64,000 nucleotides of DNA from CAVZYN01 sp963779515 (GCA_963779515.1 CAVZYN010000003.1:62001-126000), one strand, 5' to 3'; positions 18,317 through 27,536 are shown, counted from the first letter of the stretch. The notes: a model not told the origin generated them from the sequence alone. Program-made: numbers and translations.

Positions 18317-18529
18317 ATGACATCGAAGACGCAAGACACAAAGGTTGATCGCCGCAAATTCCTGAGGTCGCTCGGCAGCGGAGCCGTCGGCTCGGCCGCG
18401 GTGGCAGCCGGCGGCGTCGCTGTCGCACCGGCGCCCGCCGAAGCGGCCGAGAGCGCCGCCGACCGGACCAAGGCGCGCTACAAGGAAACCGATCACGTCA
18501 AAGCCTACTACCGCACCAATCGGTACTGA
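18317..18529 (+). CDS. Small TAT-target protein of formate dehydrogenase regions
   Basis: 70 residues: twin-arginine signal DRRKFLRSLGSG, hydrophobic stretch to APAEAAES, then a short mature part ending DHVKAYYRTNRY. It matches the family annotated as formate dehydrogenase region TAT target. GAAGGA precedes the ATG at good distance. It sits between the chaperone and fdhA genes, in the position usual for this family. The mature peptide of about 35 residues may travel with or stabilise FdhA; function is not established. Confidence 0.88.
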   Translation: MTSKTQDTKVDRRKFLRSLGSGAVGSAAVAAGGVAVAPAPAEAAESAADRTKARYKETDHVKAYYRTNRY

Positions 18530-18565
18530 AAACCACGACGCAATTTCGAACTCGGAGGCTGATCC

Positions 18566-21559
18566 GTGCTCATCAAACGACAAGGCGCGCTCGCGCGTAA
18601 GACACGACTGGCGGCACCGGCCGCTGCTTCAGGCACTCTCGATCGCCGCGCATTCCTGCGCCGCTCGGGACTTGCAGCTGGAAGTCTGGCGGCGGTTGGG
18701 TCGCTCTCCTTTGGGAGCGTACAAAAAGCCAAGGCCGATGCAGGCGGTCCCAAGCCCGGCGTCCCGACAGTTATCAAGACCAACATCTGCACGCATTGCT
18801 CGGTCGGCTGCACGGTGAAAGCCGAAGTTCAGGCTGGCGTCTGGACCGGTCAGGAGCCGGCCTGGGACAGCCCGATCAATCGTGGCACGCATTGCGCCAA
18901 GGGCGCCGCGATCCGCGAGATCGTGATGGGCGATCGCCGCCTCAAGTATCCGATGAAGCTCGTCAACGGCCAGTACCAGAAGATCTCCTGGCAACAGGCA
19001 CTCGATGAGATATCGAAGAAGATGCTCGAGATCCGCGAGACGTCGGGACCTGAATCAGTATGGTGGCTCGGCTCGGCAAAGTTCACGAACGAAGGCGCCT
19101 ACCTCTATCGCAAGATGGCGGCGTTCTGGGGCACCAACTCGGTCGACCATCAGGCGCGCATCTGCCACTCGACGACTGTCGCCGGCGTCGCCAACACGTG
19201 GGGCTACGGCGCCCAGACCAACTCCTATAACGACATCCGCAACGCGAAGACCGCCATCATCATGGGCGGCAACCCGGCCGAAGCCCATCCAGTGTCGCTG
19301 CAGCACGTACTCTCCGGTAAGGAGTTGCAGCGCGCCAACTTGATCGTCATCGATCCGCGGATGACGCGGACCGCCGCGCACGCGACCGAATATGTGCGCA
19401 TCCGTTCAGGCACTGATATCCCCGTCATCTACGGCATGCTCTGGCACATCTTCGAGAACGGCTGGGAAGACAAGGAGTTCATCAAGCAACGTGTCTACGG
19501 CATGGACGACACGCGCGCCGAAGTGAAAAAATGGGATCCCAAGACCGTCGAGGATGTCACCGGTGTGCCGGGCGAGCAGCTGAAGCGCGTCGCTGAGATG
19601 TTTGCAAAGCAGAAGCCGTCGACGCTGATCTGGTGCATGGGCGCGACCCAGCACACGGTCGGCACCGCGAACGTGCGCGCCTACTGCACGCTGCTGCTGG
19701 CGACAGGCAACGTCGGCGCGCCGGGAACAGGCGCCAACATCTTCCGCGGCCACACCAACGTCCAGGGTGCAACGGACCTTGGTCTCGACGTCATCACGCT
19801 GCCGCTCTACTACGGCCTCGCCGACCCGGCATGGCGCCACTGGGCCCGCGTCTGGGAAGTCGATTTCGAATGGCTCGACAGCCGCTTCGACAAGAAGGAC
19901 GGGCCCAACAACACCAAGATCAACTACCGCACGATGCCGGGCATCCCGTCGACGCGCTGGTTCGATGCCGTCTCGTTGCCGAAAGATCAGGTCGATCAAA
20001 AGGACACCCTGAAGGCCGCGATCATCTTCGGTCACGGCGGCAACACCGTGCCGCGCATGCCCGAGATGGTGAAGGGGCTCGCGAAGCTTGATCTGCTGGT
20101 CGTTGCAGATCCGCATCCTACGAACTTCGTGTCGCTCGGTGGCCGCAAGGAAGGAACTTATCTCCTTCCGATCGCGACCAACATGGAGTGCGACGGATCT
20201 CGCACTGCCTCGAACCGCTCGCTGCAGTGGGGAGAGAAGGTGGTTGAACCGATCTTCGAGAGCGCAACGGACTATTGGGCGATTTACGAACTCGCCAAAC
20301 GCCTCGGCTATGCCGACAAGATGTTCAAGAACATCAAGCTTGTGAAAGGCAAGTTTGGCGATGAACCGGAAGCAGAGTCGATCCTGCGCGAAATCAATCG
20401 CGGCGGCTTCTCGACCGGCTATTGCGGACAGTCGCCCGAGCGTCTCAAGGCGCATATGAAGAACCAGGACAAGTTCGACATCGTCACGCTCAAGGCGAAA
20501 CCCGATGCGCCGGCCGAGGTCGCGGGCGACTACTATGGTCTGCCGTGGCCATGCTGGGGCAAGCCCGAGCACAAGCATCCGGGCTCGCCGTTGCTTTACA
20601 ACACCAACCTTGCGGTGAAGGACGGCGGCGGCACGTTCCGTGCGCGCTTCGGCGTCGAGCGCGTGATCAAGACCAAGGAAAAGGATGCGTCCGGCACCGA
20701 GGTCGAAAAAGAAACTAAGATCAATATGCTTGCGGAAGGCTCCTACTCGAAGGACAGCGAGCTCAAGGACGGCTATCCGGAGTTCACCTATGCCGTGCTG
20801 CAGAAGCTCGGCTGGGACAAGGATCTGACGGAGGCCGAGCTTGCGACGATCACGCGGATCGGCGGCAACAATCCGGGCACCGTCTCCTGGGCGATCGATC
20901 TCTCCGGCGGCATCCAGCGTGTCGCTATCGCCCATGGGTGTGCGCCTTACGGCAATTCCAAAGCGCGCACCAACGCCTGGGATCTGCCCGACCCCATCCC
21001 GGTGCATCGCGAGCCGATCTACACACCGCGTGTCGATCTCGTCGCGAAGTACCCGACCCGGCCGGACTTCAAGAGCTTCCGCGTCCCCAACATCGGCTTC
21101 ACGGTCCAAAAGACCGCGGTCGAAAAGGGCGTCGCCAAGGAGTTCCCGATCATCCTGTCGTCGGGCCGTCTGGTTGAGTACGAAGGCGGCGGCGAAGAAA
21201 CCCGATCCAACAAATGGCTCGCCGAACTGCAGCAAGACATGTTCGTCGAAATCAATCCGGCGGATGCGTCGAGCCGCGGCATCAACGATGGGCAGTTCGT
21301 CTGGGTCTACGGCCCCGAGTCGGGATCGAAGGTGCGAGTTAAAGCTCTCGTCACCGAGCGTGTCGGCAAGGGCGTCGCCTGGATGCCGTTCCACTTCGGC
21401 GGTTACTATCAAGGTGAAGACCAGCGCAAAAATTATCCGAAGGGCACCGATCCTGTGGTGCTCGGCGAGTCGGTCAACACGGTCACGACCTACGGCTTCG
21501 ATCCGGTGACCGCAATGCACGAAGGCAAGGTCACGCTTTGCCAGATCAGAGCAGCGTGA
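18566..21559 (+). CDS. fdhA: Formate dehydrogenase alpha (catalytic Mo/W-bisMGD) subunit, Cys type, TAT-exported
   Basis: 997 residues from GTG 18566, with GGAGG seven bases upstream. A TAT signal (DRRAFLRRSGLAAG) directs export. The N-terminal [4Fe-4S] site is C75xxC78xxxC82 with C110. The metal-ligand residue is Cys200 in ARICHS (codon TGC at 19163), followed by His201, so no selenocysteine is needed. Motifs of the MopB/FdnG-like formate dehydrogenase group include GGNPAEAHPVS, GATQHTVGTANVRAYC and NIFRGHTNVQGATDLG. It oxidises formate to CO2 in the periplasm, feeding FdhB and FdhC. Cotranscribed with the TAT peptide upstream (37-base gap) and fdhB downstream. Confidence 0.95.
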   Translation: MLIKRQGALARKTRLAAPAAASGTLDRRAFLRRSGLAAGSLAAVGSLSFGSVQKAKADAGGPKPGVPTVIKTNICTHCSVGCTVKAEVQAGVWTGQEPAWDSPINRGTHCAKGAAIREIVMGDRRLKYPMKLVNGQYQKISWQQALDEISKKMLEIRETSGPESVWWLGSAKFTNEGAYLYRKMAAFWGTNSVDHQARICHSTTVAGVANTWGYGAQTNSYNDIRNAKTAIIMGGNPAEAHPVSLQHVLSGKELQRANLIVIDPRMTRTAAHATEYVRIRSGTDIPVIYGMLWHIFENGWEDKEFIKQRVYGMDDTRAEVKKWDPKTVEDVTGVPGEQLKRVAEMFAKQKPSTLIWCMGATQHTVGTANVRAYCTLLLATGNVGAPGTGANIFRGHTNVQGATDLGLDVITLPLYYGLADPAWRHWARVWEVDFEWLDSRFDKKDGPNNTKINYRTMPGIPSTRWFDAVSLPKDQVDQKDTLKAAIIFGHGGNTVPRMPEMVKGLAKLDLLVVADPHPTNFVSLGGRKEGTYLLPIATNMECDGSRTASNRSLQWGEKVVEPIFESATDYWAIYELAKRLGYADKMFKNIKLVKGKFGDEPEAESILREINRGGFSTGYCGQSPERLKAHMKNQDKFDIVTLKAKPDAPAEVAGDYYGLPWPCWGKPEHKHPGSPLLYNTNLAVKDGGGTFRARFGVERVIKTKEKDASGTEVEKETKINMLAEGSYSKDSELKDGYPEFTYAVLQKLGWDKDLTEAELATITRIGGNNPGTVSWAIDLSGGIQRVAIAHGCAPYGNSKARTNAWDLPDPIPVHREPIYTPRVDLVAKYPTRPDFKSFRVPNIGFTVQKTAVEKGVAKEFPIILSSGRLVEYEGGGEETRSNKWLAELQQDMFVEINPADASSRGINDGQFVWVYGPESGSKVRVKALVTERVGKGVAWMPFHFGGYYQGEDQRKNYPKGTDPVVLGESVNTVTTYGFDPVTAMHEGKVTLCQIRAA

Positions 21560-21614
21560 CGGGAGAAACGCGCCGGATGCGAAGTCGGCATCCGAAGGCG
21601 CAAGGAGAAATATC

Positions 21615-22211
21615 ATGGCTCGCATGAAATTCCTGTGTGATGCGGATCGCTGCATCGAGTGCAATGCCTGCGTTACGGCATGTAAGAACGAACACGAAGT
21701 GCCGTGGGGTATTAACCGCCGCCGCGTCGTTACCATCAATGATGGCAAGCCGGGCGAACGCTCGGTGTCGATGGCGTGCATGCACTGCACCGACGCGCCT
21801 TGCGCGGCGGTCTGCCCTGTTGACTGCTTCTACACGACGGCCGATGCCGTTGTGCTGCACTCCAAGGAACTCTGCATCGGCTGCGGCTATTGCTTCTATG
21901 CCTGCCCGTTCGGCGCGCCGCAGTATCCCAAGACTGCGAACTTCGGATCGCGCGGCAAGATGGACAAGTGCACCTACTGCGCCGGTGGCCCCGAAGCCGA
22001 CAGCACGACGGCAGAGTTTGTGTCCTACGGCACCAATCGTCTCGCCGAAGGCAAGCTGCCGCTCTGCGCCGAAATGTGTTCGACCAAGGCGCTGCTGGCC
22101 GGTGACGGCGACATCATCGCCAGCATCTACAAGGAGCGCGTAACGAAGCGCGGCTACGGCTCGGGCGCCTGGGGCTGGAAGACGGCCTACAAGGAAGGCA
22201 TCGCCACATAA
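21615..22211 (+). CDS. fdhB: Formate dehydrogenase beta subunit, four-cluster ferredoxin
   Basis: 198 residues. First cluster motif C13xxC16xxC19xxxC23 (CIECNACVTAC), then CMHCTDAPCAAVCP, CIGCGYCFYACPFG and CTYCAGG...CAEMC, giving four [4Fe-4S] sites. It passes electrons from the FdhA metal centre to the cytochrome b subunit. No TAT signal of its own, so it should be co-exported with FdhA by a hitch-hiker route (known for the family). AAGGAGAAATATC precedes the ATG. No C-terminal membrane anchor is visible, unlike E. coli FdnH. Confidence 0.93.
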   Translation: MARMKFLCDADRCIECNACVTACKNEHEVPWGINRRRVVTINDGKPGERSVSMACMHCTDAPCAAVCPVDCFYTTADAVVLHSKELCIGCGYCFYACPFGAPQYPKTANFGSRGKMDKCTYCAGGPEADSTTAEFVSYGTNRLAEGKLPLCAEMCSTKALLAGDGDIIASIYKERVTKRGYGSGAWGWKTAYKEGIAT

Positions 22212-22296
22212 CGGCGCGCGATTCTAAAATCAACGGAGAGGCAGGGCGCCGTCAGGCGAACCTGCCCGCCGCTCGGGGAGCGGCCTGGAGGAAAGC

Positions 22297-23328
22297 ATGA
22301 CACGACTTTTGGAACGGCATCTCGGGCGCTTCGTCGCAATGCTGGCGATTGTGCTGACGATGGCGACCGGCGCCAGCGCCCAGCAGCCGAATTCGGTCAA
22401 TCCGACGGCGAGTTCCGTGAAGGAGCAGCAGTTGTTGGACGCCCTGAAGCCTTCAACGGGACTTTCGGGCCGCATCTCGATCCCTGATCAGCGCGCCGGC
22501 ACATTGATCCAGCCCGCCGGACAGGACTTCCGGTCATCCCACCAGTCGACGTTGCCGCGCGTCGGCATGATCGCGATTCTGGGGATGCTCGGCCTGCTCG
22601 CGGTGTTCTACATGATGCGCGGCAAGATCCGCGTCACGGAAGGCCTCTCGGGGCATACGATCCAGCGCTTCGGCAGCCTCGAACGCTTCGCGCACTGGAT
22701 GACGGCGGTGTCATTTATTCTGCTTGCGCTGTCGGGTCTCAACCTCACGTTCGGCAAGCGCTTGGTCCTCCCGATCATCGGCCCGGATGCGTTCACGTCC
22801 CTGACCTTGCTCGGCAAGTACGTCCACAACTACGTCAGCTTCGCCTTCGCGTTGGGCGTGCTGATGATGTTTCTGTTGTGGGTGAAGGACAACATCCCGA
22901 TGCCGCGCGACATCACCTGGTTCAAGCAAGGCGGCGGTCTCGTTGGCACCAACCACCCGGCAGCTGGCCGTTTCAACGGCGGTCAAAAGCTGATCTTCTG
23001 GTCGGTCGTGCTCGGCGGCCTCGGCCTCGCCATCACCGGCTACAACCTGATGTTCCCGTTCCAATACACCACCGGCGTCGCCGACATGCAGTGGATGGGC
23101 GTCGTGCACGGTCTGATCGCTGTGATCATGACGGCGATCATCATCGCGCACATCTACATCGGCTCGGTCGGCATGGAAGGTGCGTTCGACGCCATGGGCA
23201 CCGGCAAGGTCGACGTCAATTGGGCGCGCGAGCATCACTCGCTTTGGGTCGATAAGGTCGCAACGAGCAATCCCGACGCCATCTCCGGCCCCGGTCAAGG
23301 CCATCGCCGCCCGCAACCTGCCGAATGA
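22297..23328 (+). CDS. fdhC: Formate dehydrogenase gamma subunit (cytochrome b556)
   Basis: 343 residues with an N-terminal signal-like segment (FVAMLAIVLTMATGASAQ), a ~70-residue periplasmic stretch, and about five membrane spans. Heme-ligand histidines expected of FdnI-type subunits are seen in ERFAHWMTAV, GKYVHNYVSF, GVVHGLIAV and IIAHIYIG. It anchors the FdhAB dimer in the membrane and passes electrons to quinone. CTGGAGGAAAGC lies before the ATG. Typical length for alphaproteobacterial FdhC, which carries this longer N-terminal part. Confidence 0.93.
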   Translation: MTRLLERHLGRFVAMLAIVLTMATGASAQQPNSVNPTASSVKEQQLLDALKPSTGLSGRISIPDQRAGTLIQPAGQDFRSSHQSTLPRVGMIAILGMLGLLAVFYMMRGKIRVTEGLSGHTIQRFGSLERFAHWMTAVSFILLALSGLNLTFGKRLVLPIIGPDAFTSLTLLGKYVHNYVSFAFALGVLMMFLLWVKDNIPMPRDITWFKQGGGLVGTNHPAAGRFNGGQKLIFWSVVLGGLGLAITGYNLMFPFQYTTGVADMQWMGVVHGLIAVIMTAIIIAHIYIGSVGMEGAFDAMGTGKVDVNWAREHHSLWVDKVATSNPDAISGPGQGHRRPQPAE

Positions 23329-23355
23329 CCGAGACGGTTCACAAGGAAGCACGTC

Positions 23356-23505
23356 ATGAAAGAATTCATTGCCGCCGTCGTCGCCGTCATCGTCATCGGG
23401 GTTGTATCGTCGATGGTGCTCGAGGGCTATCAACGCTCCGCCGATAGCGCCTACACCGGGTCCGGCGCGCGCATAGATCCACCGGGCGCCAAGCCGAAAG
23501 GCTGA
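23356..23505 (+). CDS. 49-residue single-span membrane protein at the end of the fdh operon
   Basis: ATG 23356 to TGA 23503-23505. Sequence starts KEFIAAVVAVIVIGVVSSMV, one clear membrane helix at residues ~4-22, then a polar tail (GYQRSADSAYTGSGARIDPPG). AAGGAAGC lies before the ATG. Only 27 bases separate it from fdhC and a terminator follows at once, so it is the last gene of the operon. I do not know a named family. Small single-span subunits are common in respiratory complexes, and such a role is a reasonable guess. Confidence 0.75.
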   Translation: MKEFIAAVVAVIVIGVVSSMVLEGYQRSADSAYTGSGARIDPPGAKPKG

Positions 23506-23533
23506 AGCGCTGTGTGGTTCTGCTAGTCTTCAG

Positions 23534-23565
23534 CGGACCCGGTCGGCAGATCGGGTCCGTTTCTT
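23534..23565 (+). terminator. Rho-independent terminator of the fdh operon
   Basis: Perfect 8-bp stem CGGACCCG / CGGGTCCG at 23534-23541 and 23552-23559, followed by TTTCTT. It lies 28 bases after the 49-residue membrane-protein gene. Confidence 0.75.
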
Positions 23566-23605
23566 ATCTGCCCATTCCCTCTGCGCCCGGCGGTGGAGCT
23601 GTGTT

Positions 23606-24715
23606 GTGACCGTGACCCGCGACAGTGTCTTGGACCGGCTCGCCGACGTCATCGCGGTGGACGGCCGGCAAAAGCTGACGGAAACCGGCCGCCTTTCGGA
23701 CGTCGCCATCTCCGGCGGCCGCGTCATGATCGCGATCGCGATCGAGGCAGCCGAGGCGCCGCGCTGGGAGCCGGTGCGCGCGGCTGCCGAGGCCGCCATC
23801 GCGGCCATGCCCGGCGTCACGCGTGCACTCGTCACGCTGACGGCGGAGCGCACGGCACCGCCCGCCGCCAACTCCATCCGTGCCAGCGCGGCGGACGAGG
23901 TCCCGCCGACGCAGGCAACCGCCTATCCAAACCTCGCCAAGGTCCGGCATGTCATCGCCGTTGCCTCCGGCAAGGGCGGCGTCGGCAAATCGACGACGGC
24001 CTGCAATCTCGCGCTGGCGCTCAGCATGATGACCGGCCCGGGCGGCCGCCTGAAGGTCGGTGTACTCGACGCCGATATCTACGGCCCCTCCATGCCAAAG
24101 CTCTTTGCCTTGAAAGGCCAGCCACGCATCGCCTCGGGCCGCACCCTCGAGCCGCTCGAAAGTTACGGCTGCAAAGTCATGTCGATCGGCTTCCTGGTCG
24201 ATCTCAACAAGGCGATGGTCTGGCGCGGCCCAATGGTCGCGTCCGCCATAACGCAGATGCTGCGCGACGTCGTCTGGGGCGATCTCGATGTGCTCGTGGT
24301 CGATATGCCGCCGGGCACCGGCGATGCGCAGTTGACGCTCGCCCAGCAGGCCCCGCTCGCCGGCGCCGTCATCGTCTCCACACCGCAGGATCTTGCCCTG
24401 ATCGATGCCCGCCGCGGCGTCGCCATGTTCAAAGATGTCGGCGTGCCGATCCTCGGGATTGTCGAGAACATGAGCTATTTCGTCTGTGACGCGTGCGGCA
24501 AACGCCATCACATCTTCGCTCATGGCGGCGCGCGCGCCGAAAGCCAGAAGCTCGCGATCCCCTTCCTCGGCGAGATCCCGCTCGAACTCGACATCCGCGA
24601 GCGCTCGGACGCCGGGCTCCCCGTCGTCGTCACCGCGCCCGACAGCGACGCCGCCAAGGCCTATCGCGCCATCGCCGCGCAGGTGTGGGCCTCAGTCCAG
24701 AAGCGCGCGGTCTGA
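23606..24715 (+). CDS. Mrp/ApbC/NBP35-family iron-sulfur cluster carrier ATPase
   Basis: 369 residues from GTG 23606. Residues 1-~85 are a MIP18/DUF59-like N-terminal domain. The P-loop SGKGGVGKSTT is at about residues 121-131, DADIYGPS follows, and the Mrp motif DMPPGTGDAQLTL and ENMSYFVC are present. The C-terminal CDAC pair binds the transferable cluster. It loads Fe-S clusters onto apo-proteins in the cytoplasm. Placement right after a four-cluster formate dehydrogenase fits, but a terminator lies between, so expression may be separate. Confidence 0.92.
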   Translation: MTVTRDSVLDRLADVIAVDGRQKLTETGRLSDVAISGGRVMIAIAIEAAEAPRWEPVRAAAEAAIAAMPGVTRALVTLTAERTAPPAANSIRASAADEVPPTQATAYPNLAKVRHVIAVASGKGGVGKSTTACNLALALSMMTGPGGRLKVGVLDADIYGPSMPKLFALKGQPRIASGRTLEPLESYGCKVMSIGFLVDLNKAMVWRGPMVASAITQMLRDVVWGDLDVLVVDMPPGTGDAQLTLAQQAPLAGAVIVSTPQDLALIDARRGVAMFKDVGVPILGIVENMSYFVCDACGKRHHIFAHGGARAESQKLAIPFLGEIPLELDIRERSDAGLPVVVTAPDSDAAKAYRAIAAQVWASVQKRAV

Positions 24716-24790
24716 GAGCGGCCCCAATAGCGCGTCCTTTACCTTGAATTCTTCTTTCTCGCCCAATTGCTGAATTTAATTGACCGTCGT

Positions 24791-24810
24791 TCATTTATGT
24801 ATCTAAATGA
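24791..24810 (+). promoter_or_regulatory. AT-rich palindrome upstream of the ceramidase-like gene
   Basis: TCATTTA-TGTATC-TAAATGA, a perfect 7-bp inverted repeat with a six-base spacer, in a markedly AT-rich stretch (24,735-24,830). Also nearby: CAATTG occurs at 24762 and again in GTTCAATTGAAG at 24812. Fits an operator for a dimeric regulator; the regulator is unknown. Confidence 0.45.
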
Positions 24811-24843
24811 CGTTCAATTGAAGCGGTGAGCGAGGTTTGCCCC

Positions 24844-25656
24844 ATGGGATCACAGACAATTCCGGCCGTTCGTCCGCGACGCGAACCGTGGCCATCCAAA
24901 GCGCGGTTTGCAATGCTTCTTGCCCCGGCGGCGCTGCTGATCGCACTTTGCGCGCTGTTGATGGGGCCCGTGCCCCAGCCGCTCGCCTACCACCAGTTCC
25001 ACGACGCGCGCGAACTGCTCGGCATTCCGAATTTCTGGAACGTCGGGTCCAACCTGCCATTCCTCGTCATCGGCGGCGCTGGCCTGACATGGCTCGCGCG
25101 CGCGTCCACGACGGTGCCAGCCCATTTCGCGCGCTGCTATCAGGTGATGTTCGCGGGCGTGCTCCTGACCGGGTTCGGCTCGGCCTACTATCACTGGGCA
25201 CCCGACAACGCGTCGCTGATTTGGGATCGCTTGCCGATCGCGATCGGCTTCATGGGGCTCTTCGCCGGCTTCGTCGCCGAGCGCCTCATCTTGCCGCCAA
25301 GGCCAACGATCGCGCTGCTGACGGCCTTATCGATCTATGGTGCCGGCAGCGTCGCGTACTGGGCTGCCTTCGACGATCTCCGCTTCTATCTCATCGCACA
25401 ATTTTATCCGCTGCTGGCCATTCCCGTGATGCTTTGGTTGCTGCCGCGGCAGGCGACGCGCGGCCGCGATTGGCTCGCAGCGATCGGGTTCTACTTGGCC
25501 GCCAAAGCGCTCGAGAGCATCGATGGCGTCGTGTTCGCGCTGGGCGGCATGATCAGCGGCCACACGCTGAAGCACATGCTCGCGGCTGCCGGCGCATGTT
25601 GGATTTATCTGATGCTGAAGCGGTCGTGGTCTGAGGCGTCACGCTCCAAAGTTTAG
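24844..25656 (+). CDS. Alkaline ceramidase-like (CREST superfamily) membrane protein
   Basis: 270 residues from ATG 24844 (GTG 24826 possible). About seven membrane spans. Motifs of the ceramidase/CREST superfamily: DARELLGIPNFWNVGSNLPF, SAYYHWAPDNASLIWDRLPI, and GHTLKHMLAAAG near the C-terminus. The conserved Ser/His (SAYYH), Asp (WDRLP) and His pair (HTLKH) are the family's zinc-site residues. Ceramidases cleave sphingolipid amides; in a bacterium the substrate could be another amide lipid. Its 3' end overlaps the convergent PAS gene by 4 bases. Confidence 0.78.
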   Translation: MGSQTIPAVRPRREPWPSKARFAMLLAPAALLIALCALLMGPVPQPLAYHQFHDARELLGIPNFWNVGSNLPFLVIGGAGLTWLARASTTVPAHFARCYQVMFAGVLLTGFGSAYYHWAPDNASLIWDRLPIAIGFMGLFAGFVAERLILPPRPTIALLTALSIYGAGSVAYWAAFDDLRFYLIAQFYPLLAIPVMLWLLPRQATRGRDWLAAIGFYLAAKALESIDGVVFALGGMISGHTLKHMLAAAGACWIYLMLKRSWSEASRSKV

Positions 25657-26459
25657 GAGTGCGCCCGGCCCGAAATGCCATGATCAGTCAATTGGTCCAT
25701 CTCCGAGACGTTGCGCGCGTTCACGATGATCGAGCGAACGCTGCCGTCCGCGCTCCGGATCGGATCGATGATGACAGCATAAATCGTCTGAGGATCACGG
25801 CATGGGTGCGGCGCGGAATAGGACACTGGGCGGCCTGCAAAGGCGGCATCGAAACGAGGCTTGTTGAATCTTTCGAAGTACGCGTCGCCCGTGGTCTGCC
25901 AGGCTGGCCGTCCGATGAAGCCAGACGCATCTTCCCGGTGGAACGCGGCGTTGGCTTGGTTCGTGAACACGTAGCGGTACGATGAGTCGAGCACCGCGAC
26001 GCGATGCGCAAGGCTATCGAGATATCGGTATTCGAGAGGAGCCGGAGCTGTCGCGCGCGACGGCGCTGGCGCCGCCTTGGGTCGTTGGATGTGATGCTCC
26101 AATTGATCGAGGTGTTGTTTGCAGATGGCCTGGAACGTTTCAGCCGCTGTTGGCTCGGCCGCCATATCGACCAAGTTCTTGATCAGGAAACGGCATTGCG
26201 CAAGCGTGACCTGCGGATCATTTGCCGGATGACGGATGATCTCGAGGAAGATGCGGTCGATATCGCGCTTCAGTTTGTCCGCGTCGGTTGAAAGCAGCTT
26301 GTCGCCGTGCTGGCGCATCGCCCCTTCCAAAAACCGGTGTGACTTGAGTAGTCGCATCAACTCATTGGACATGACCGCCTCCTGTCCCGTTGCGGCACGC
26401 AGAGTATTGAAGGCGTCGCCGCAAATATCAAGGTGGGTTGAGACAATCGCCGACGGCAT
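25653..26459 (-). CDS. PAS-domain protein
   Basis: Start chosen at ATG 26459 (PSAIVSTHLDICGDAF); an earlier GTG at 26528 would overlap the EipB gene's end. 268 residues. The N-terminal half is helical with no known family. Residues ~155-255 form a PAS domain (SLAHRVAVLDSSYRYVFTNQANAAFHRE, FIGRPAWQTTGDAYFERFN, SIIVNARNVSEM). No HTH, kinase or cyclase output domain follows, so it may act through a partner. Its low similarity to neighbours and convergent layout suggest a separate transcript. Confidence 0.75.
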   Translation of the reverse strand: MPSAIVSTHLDICGDAFNTLRAATGQEAVMSNELMRLLKSHRFLEGAMRQHGDKLLSTDADKLKRDIDRIFLEIIRHPANDPQVTLAQCRFLIKNLVDMAAEPTAAETFQAICKQHLDQLEHHIQRPKAAPAPSRATAPAPLEYRYLDSLAHRVAVLDSSYRYVFTNQANAAFHREDASGFIGRPAWQTTGDAYFERFNKPRFDAAFAGRPVSYSAPHPCRDPQTIYAVIIDPIRSADGSVRSIIVNARNVSEMDQLTDHGISGRAHS

Positions 26460-26506
26460 TGGCAACGAGCCATTTCGCGCCCGACGAGAATTGCGCAGCA
26501 GGTAGT

Positions 26507-27379
26507 TCAGGGCTTCTTCGGCTCGCACTTCGTAACGTCGAGAAACGTCAGCTCCTTCAGGTCGCCGCGCATGGCGAATTCGCCGTAGTCGATAAGCAGG
26601 CGGCGCGACACGCCGTTCTCGAAAAACAGGTACGAGAGCTCATAGGACGGCGTCGCGTCCTTCTTCTCCGCGCCCCGCTCGAAATAGCTGATCGCGATCG
26701 GCCACGCGGCAACCGCATCGAGCGCCTCGGCGTTTTTCACCGGGCGCAGCTGCTTGTTTGCGTCCGCGGCGGCCTTCCTGCCGATCACTGCACTGGTCTC
26801 ATAGACTTTGTCACCCTTCTCCGAGGCGTCGTAGATGTCGGCGCGCAGCAACGTCTTGCCCGCGCGCGCAGCCTCGATCAGCGCGGTCGAATGCTGCATC
26901 GGAAAGTGCGTTTTTGCCGGTAGGGGAAAGCTCTTCTTGGCCGGCCGCGTCAGGTCGATCTTGACGTCGGCGGGCGTGCGGTTGGCTTCTCCCGCCGTCA
27001 CTTCTCCCGCGCCTTGATCCTTGATCTGGGTGGTCTCGAACGTGAACTTGGCCGCGCTCGCATCTTCCCACGTCTTGGATCTGAGGTCGGTCAGCGACTG
27101 CTCGCCGTTCTGGGTCGACATCTTGGTGACGAACCGCATCGTCTGCGTGTAGCCAGCGCACGCCGACCCCGTCAGTTCGTACACCATCCGGCCCTGCAGA
27201 TCGGTGAGCCCCGAGCCTGAGCGGGCAATCTCGAGCCGCATGTCGTAGACCGCCCGGTGCGGCACGAACGTGACGGCGGGCTCGACCGCCTTCTCCGCGG
27301 CTTTCTGCGCCATCGCTGGTGCTGCCAAGGCCCCCACGATCATCAACGCCAGTACGGTCTTGAAACGGCGGTCCATCAT
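26507..27379 (-). CDS. eipB: EipB-family periplasmic envelope-integrity protein (DUF1849)
   Basis: 290 residues with signal peptide (TVLALMIVGALAAPAMAQ). The mature part begins VTFVPHRAVYDMRLEIARSGSG, the DUF1849 opening that forms a beta-spiral barrel. The two family cysteines, SACAGYT and VTKCEPKKP at the very C-terminus, are present and form a disulfide in the known Brucella protein. EipB supports cell-envelope integrity in alphaproteobacteria. Divergent from the GDPD gene, with ~157 bases between. Confidence 0.88.
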   Translation of the reverse strand: MMDRRFKTVLALMIVGALAAPAMAQKAAEKAVEPAVTFVPHRAVYDMRLEIARSGSGLTDLQGRMVYELTGSACAGYTQTMRFVTKMSTQNGEQSLTDLRSKTWEDASAAKFTFETTQIKDQGAGEVTAGEANRTPADVKIDLTRPAKKSFPLPAKTHFPMQHSTALIEAARAGKTLLRADIYDASEKGDKVYETSAVIGRKAAADANKQLRPVKNAEALDAVAAWPIAISYFERGAEKKDATPSYELSYLFFENGVSRRLLIDYGEFAMRGDLKELTFLDVTKCEPKKP

Positions 27380-27536
27380 GCGGTCCAGTGTGGCGGGGAG
27401 GGTGGCTATTCTATGATCGCCGCGACATGCCGCACCCTAGCCGCGAGATCATCCCTTGCCTAGGCGTGCGCCGGATGTTCCTTCTACGCTCCCGCCTAAG
27501 GTACCGCCCAACTTGGACAATTCAACGGACCGCCGC

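Noticed and set aside
19163..19165. Selenocysteine in FdhA
   Set aside because: The metal-ligand codon is TGC (Cys200), not TGA, so no Sec insertion is needed.
19406..21790. 794-residue open frame on the minus strand
   Set aside because: Antisense to fdhA and fdhB, which have full family motifs. High-GC DNA often leaves the opposite strand open.
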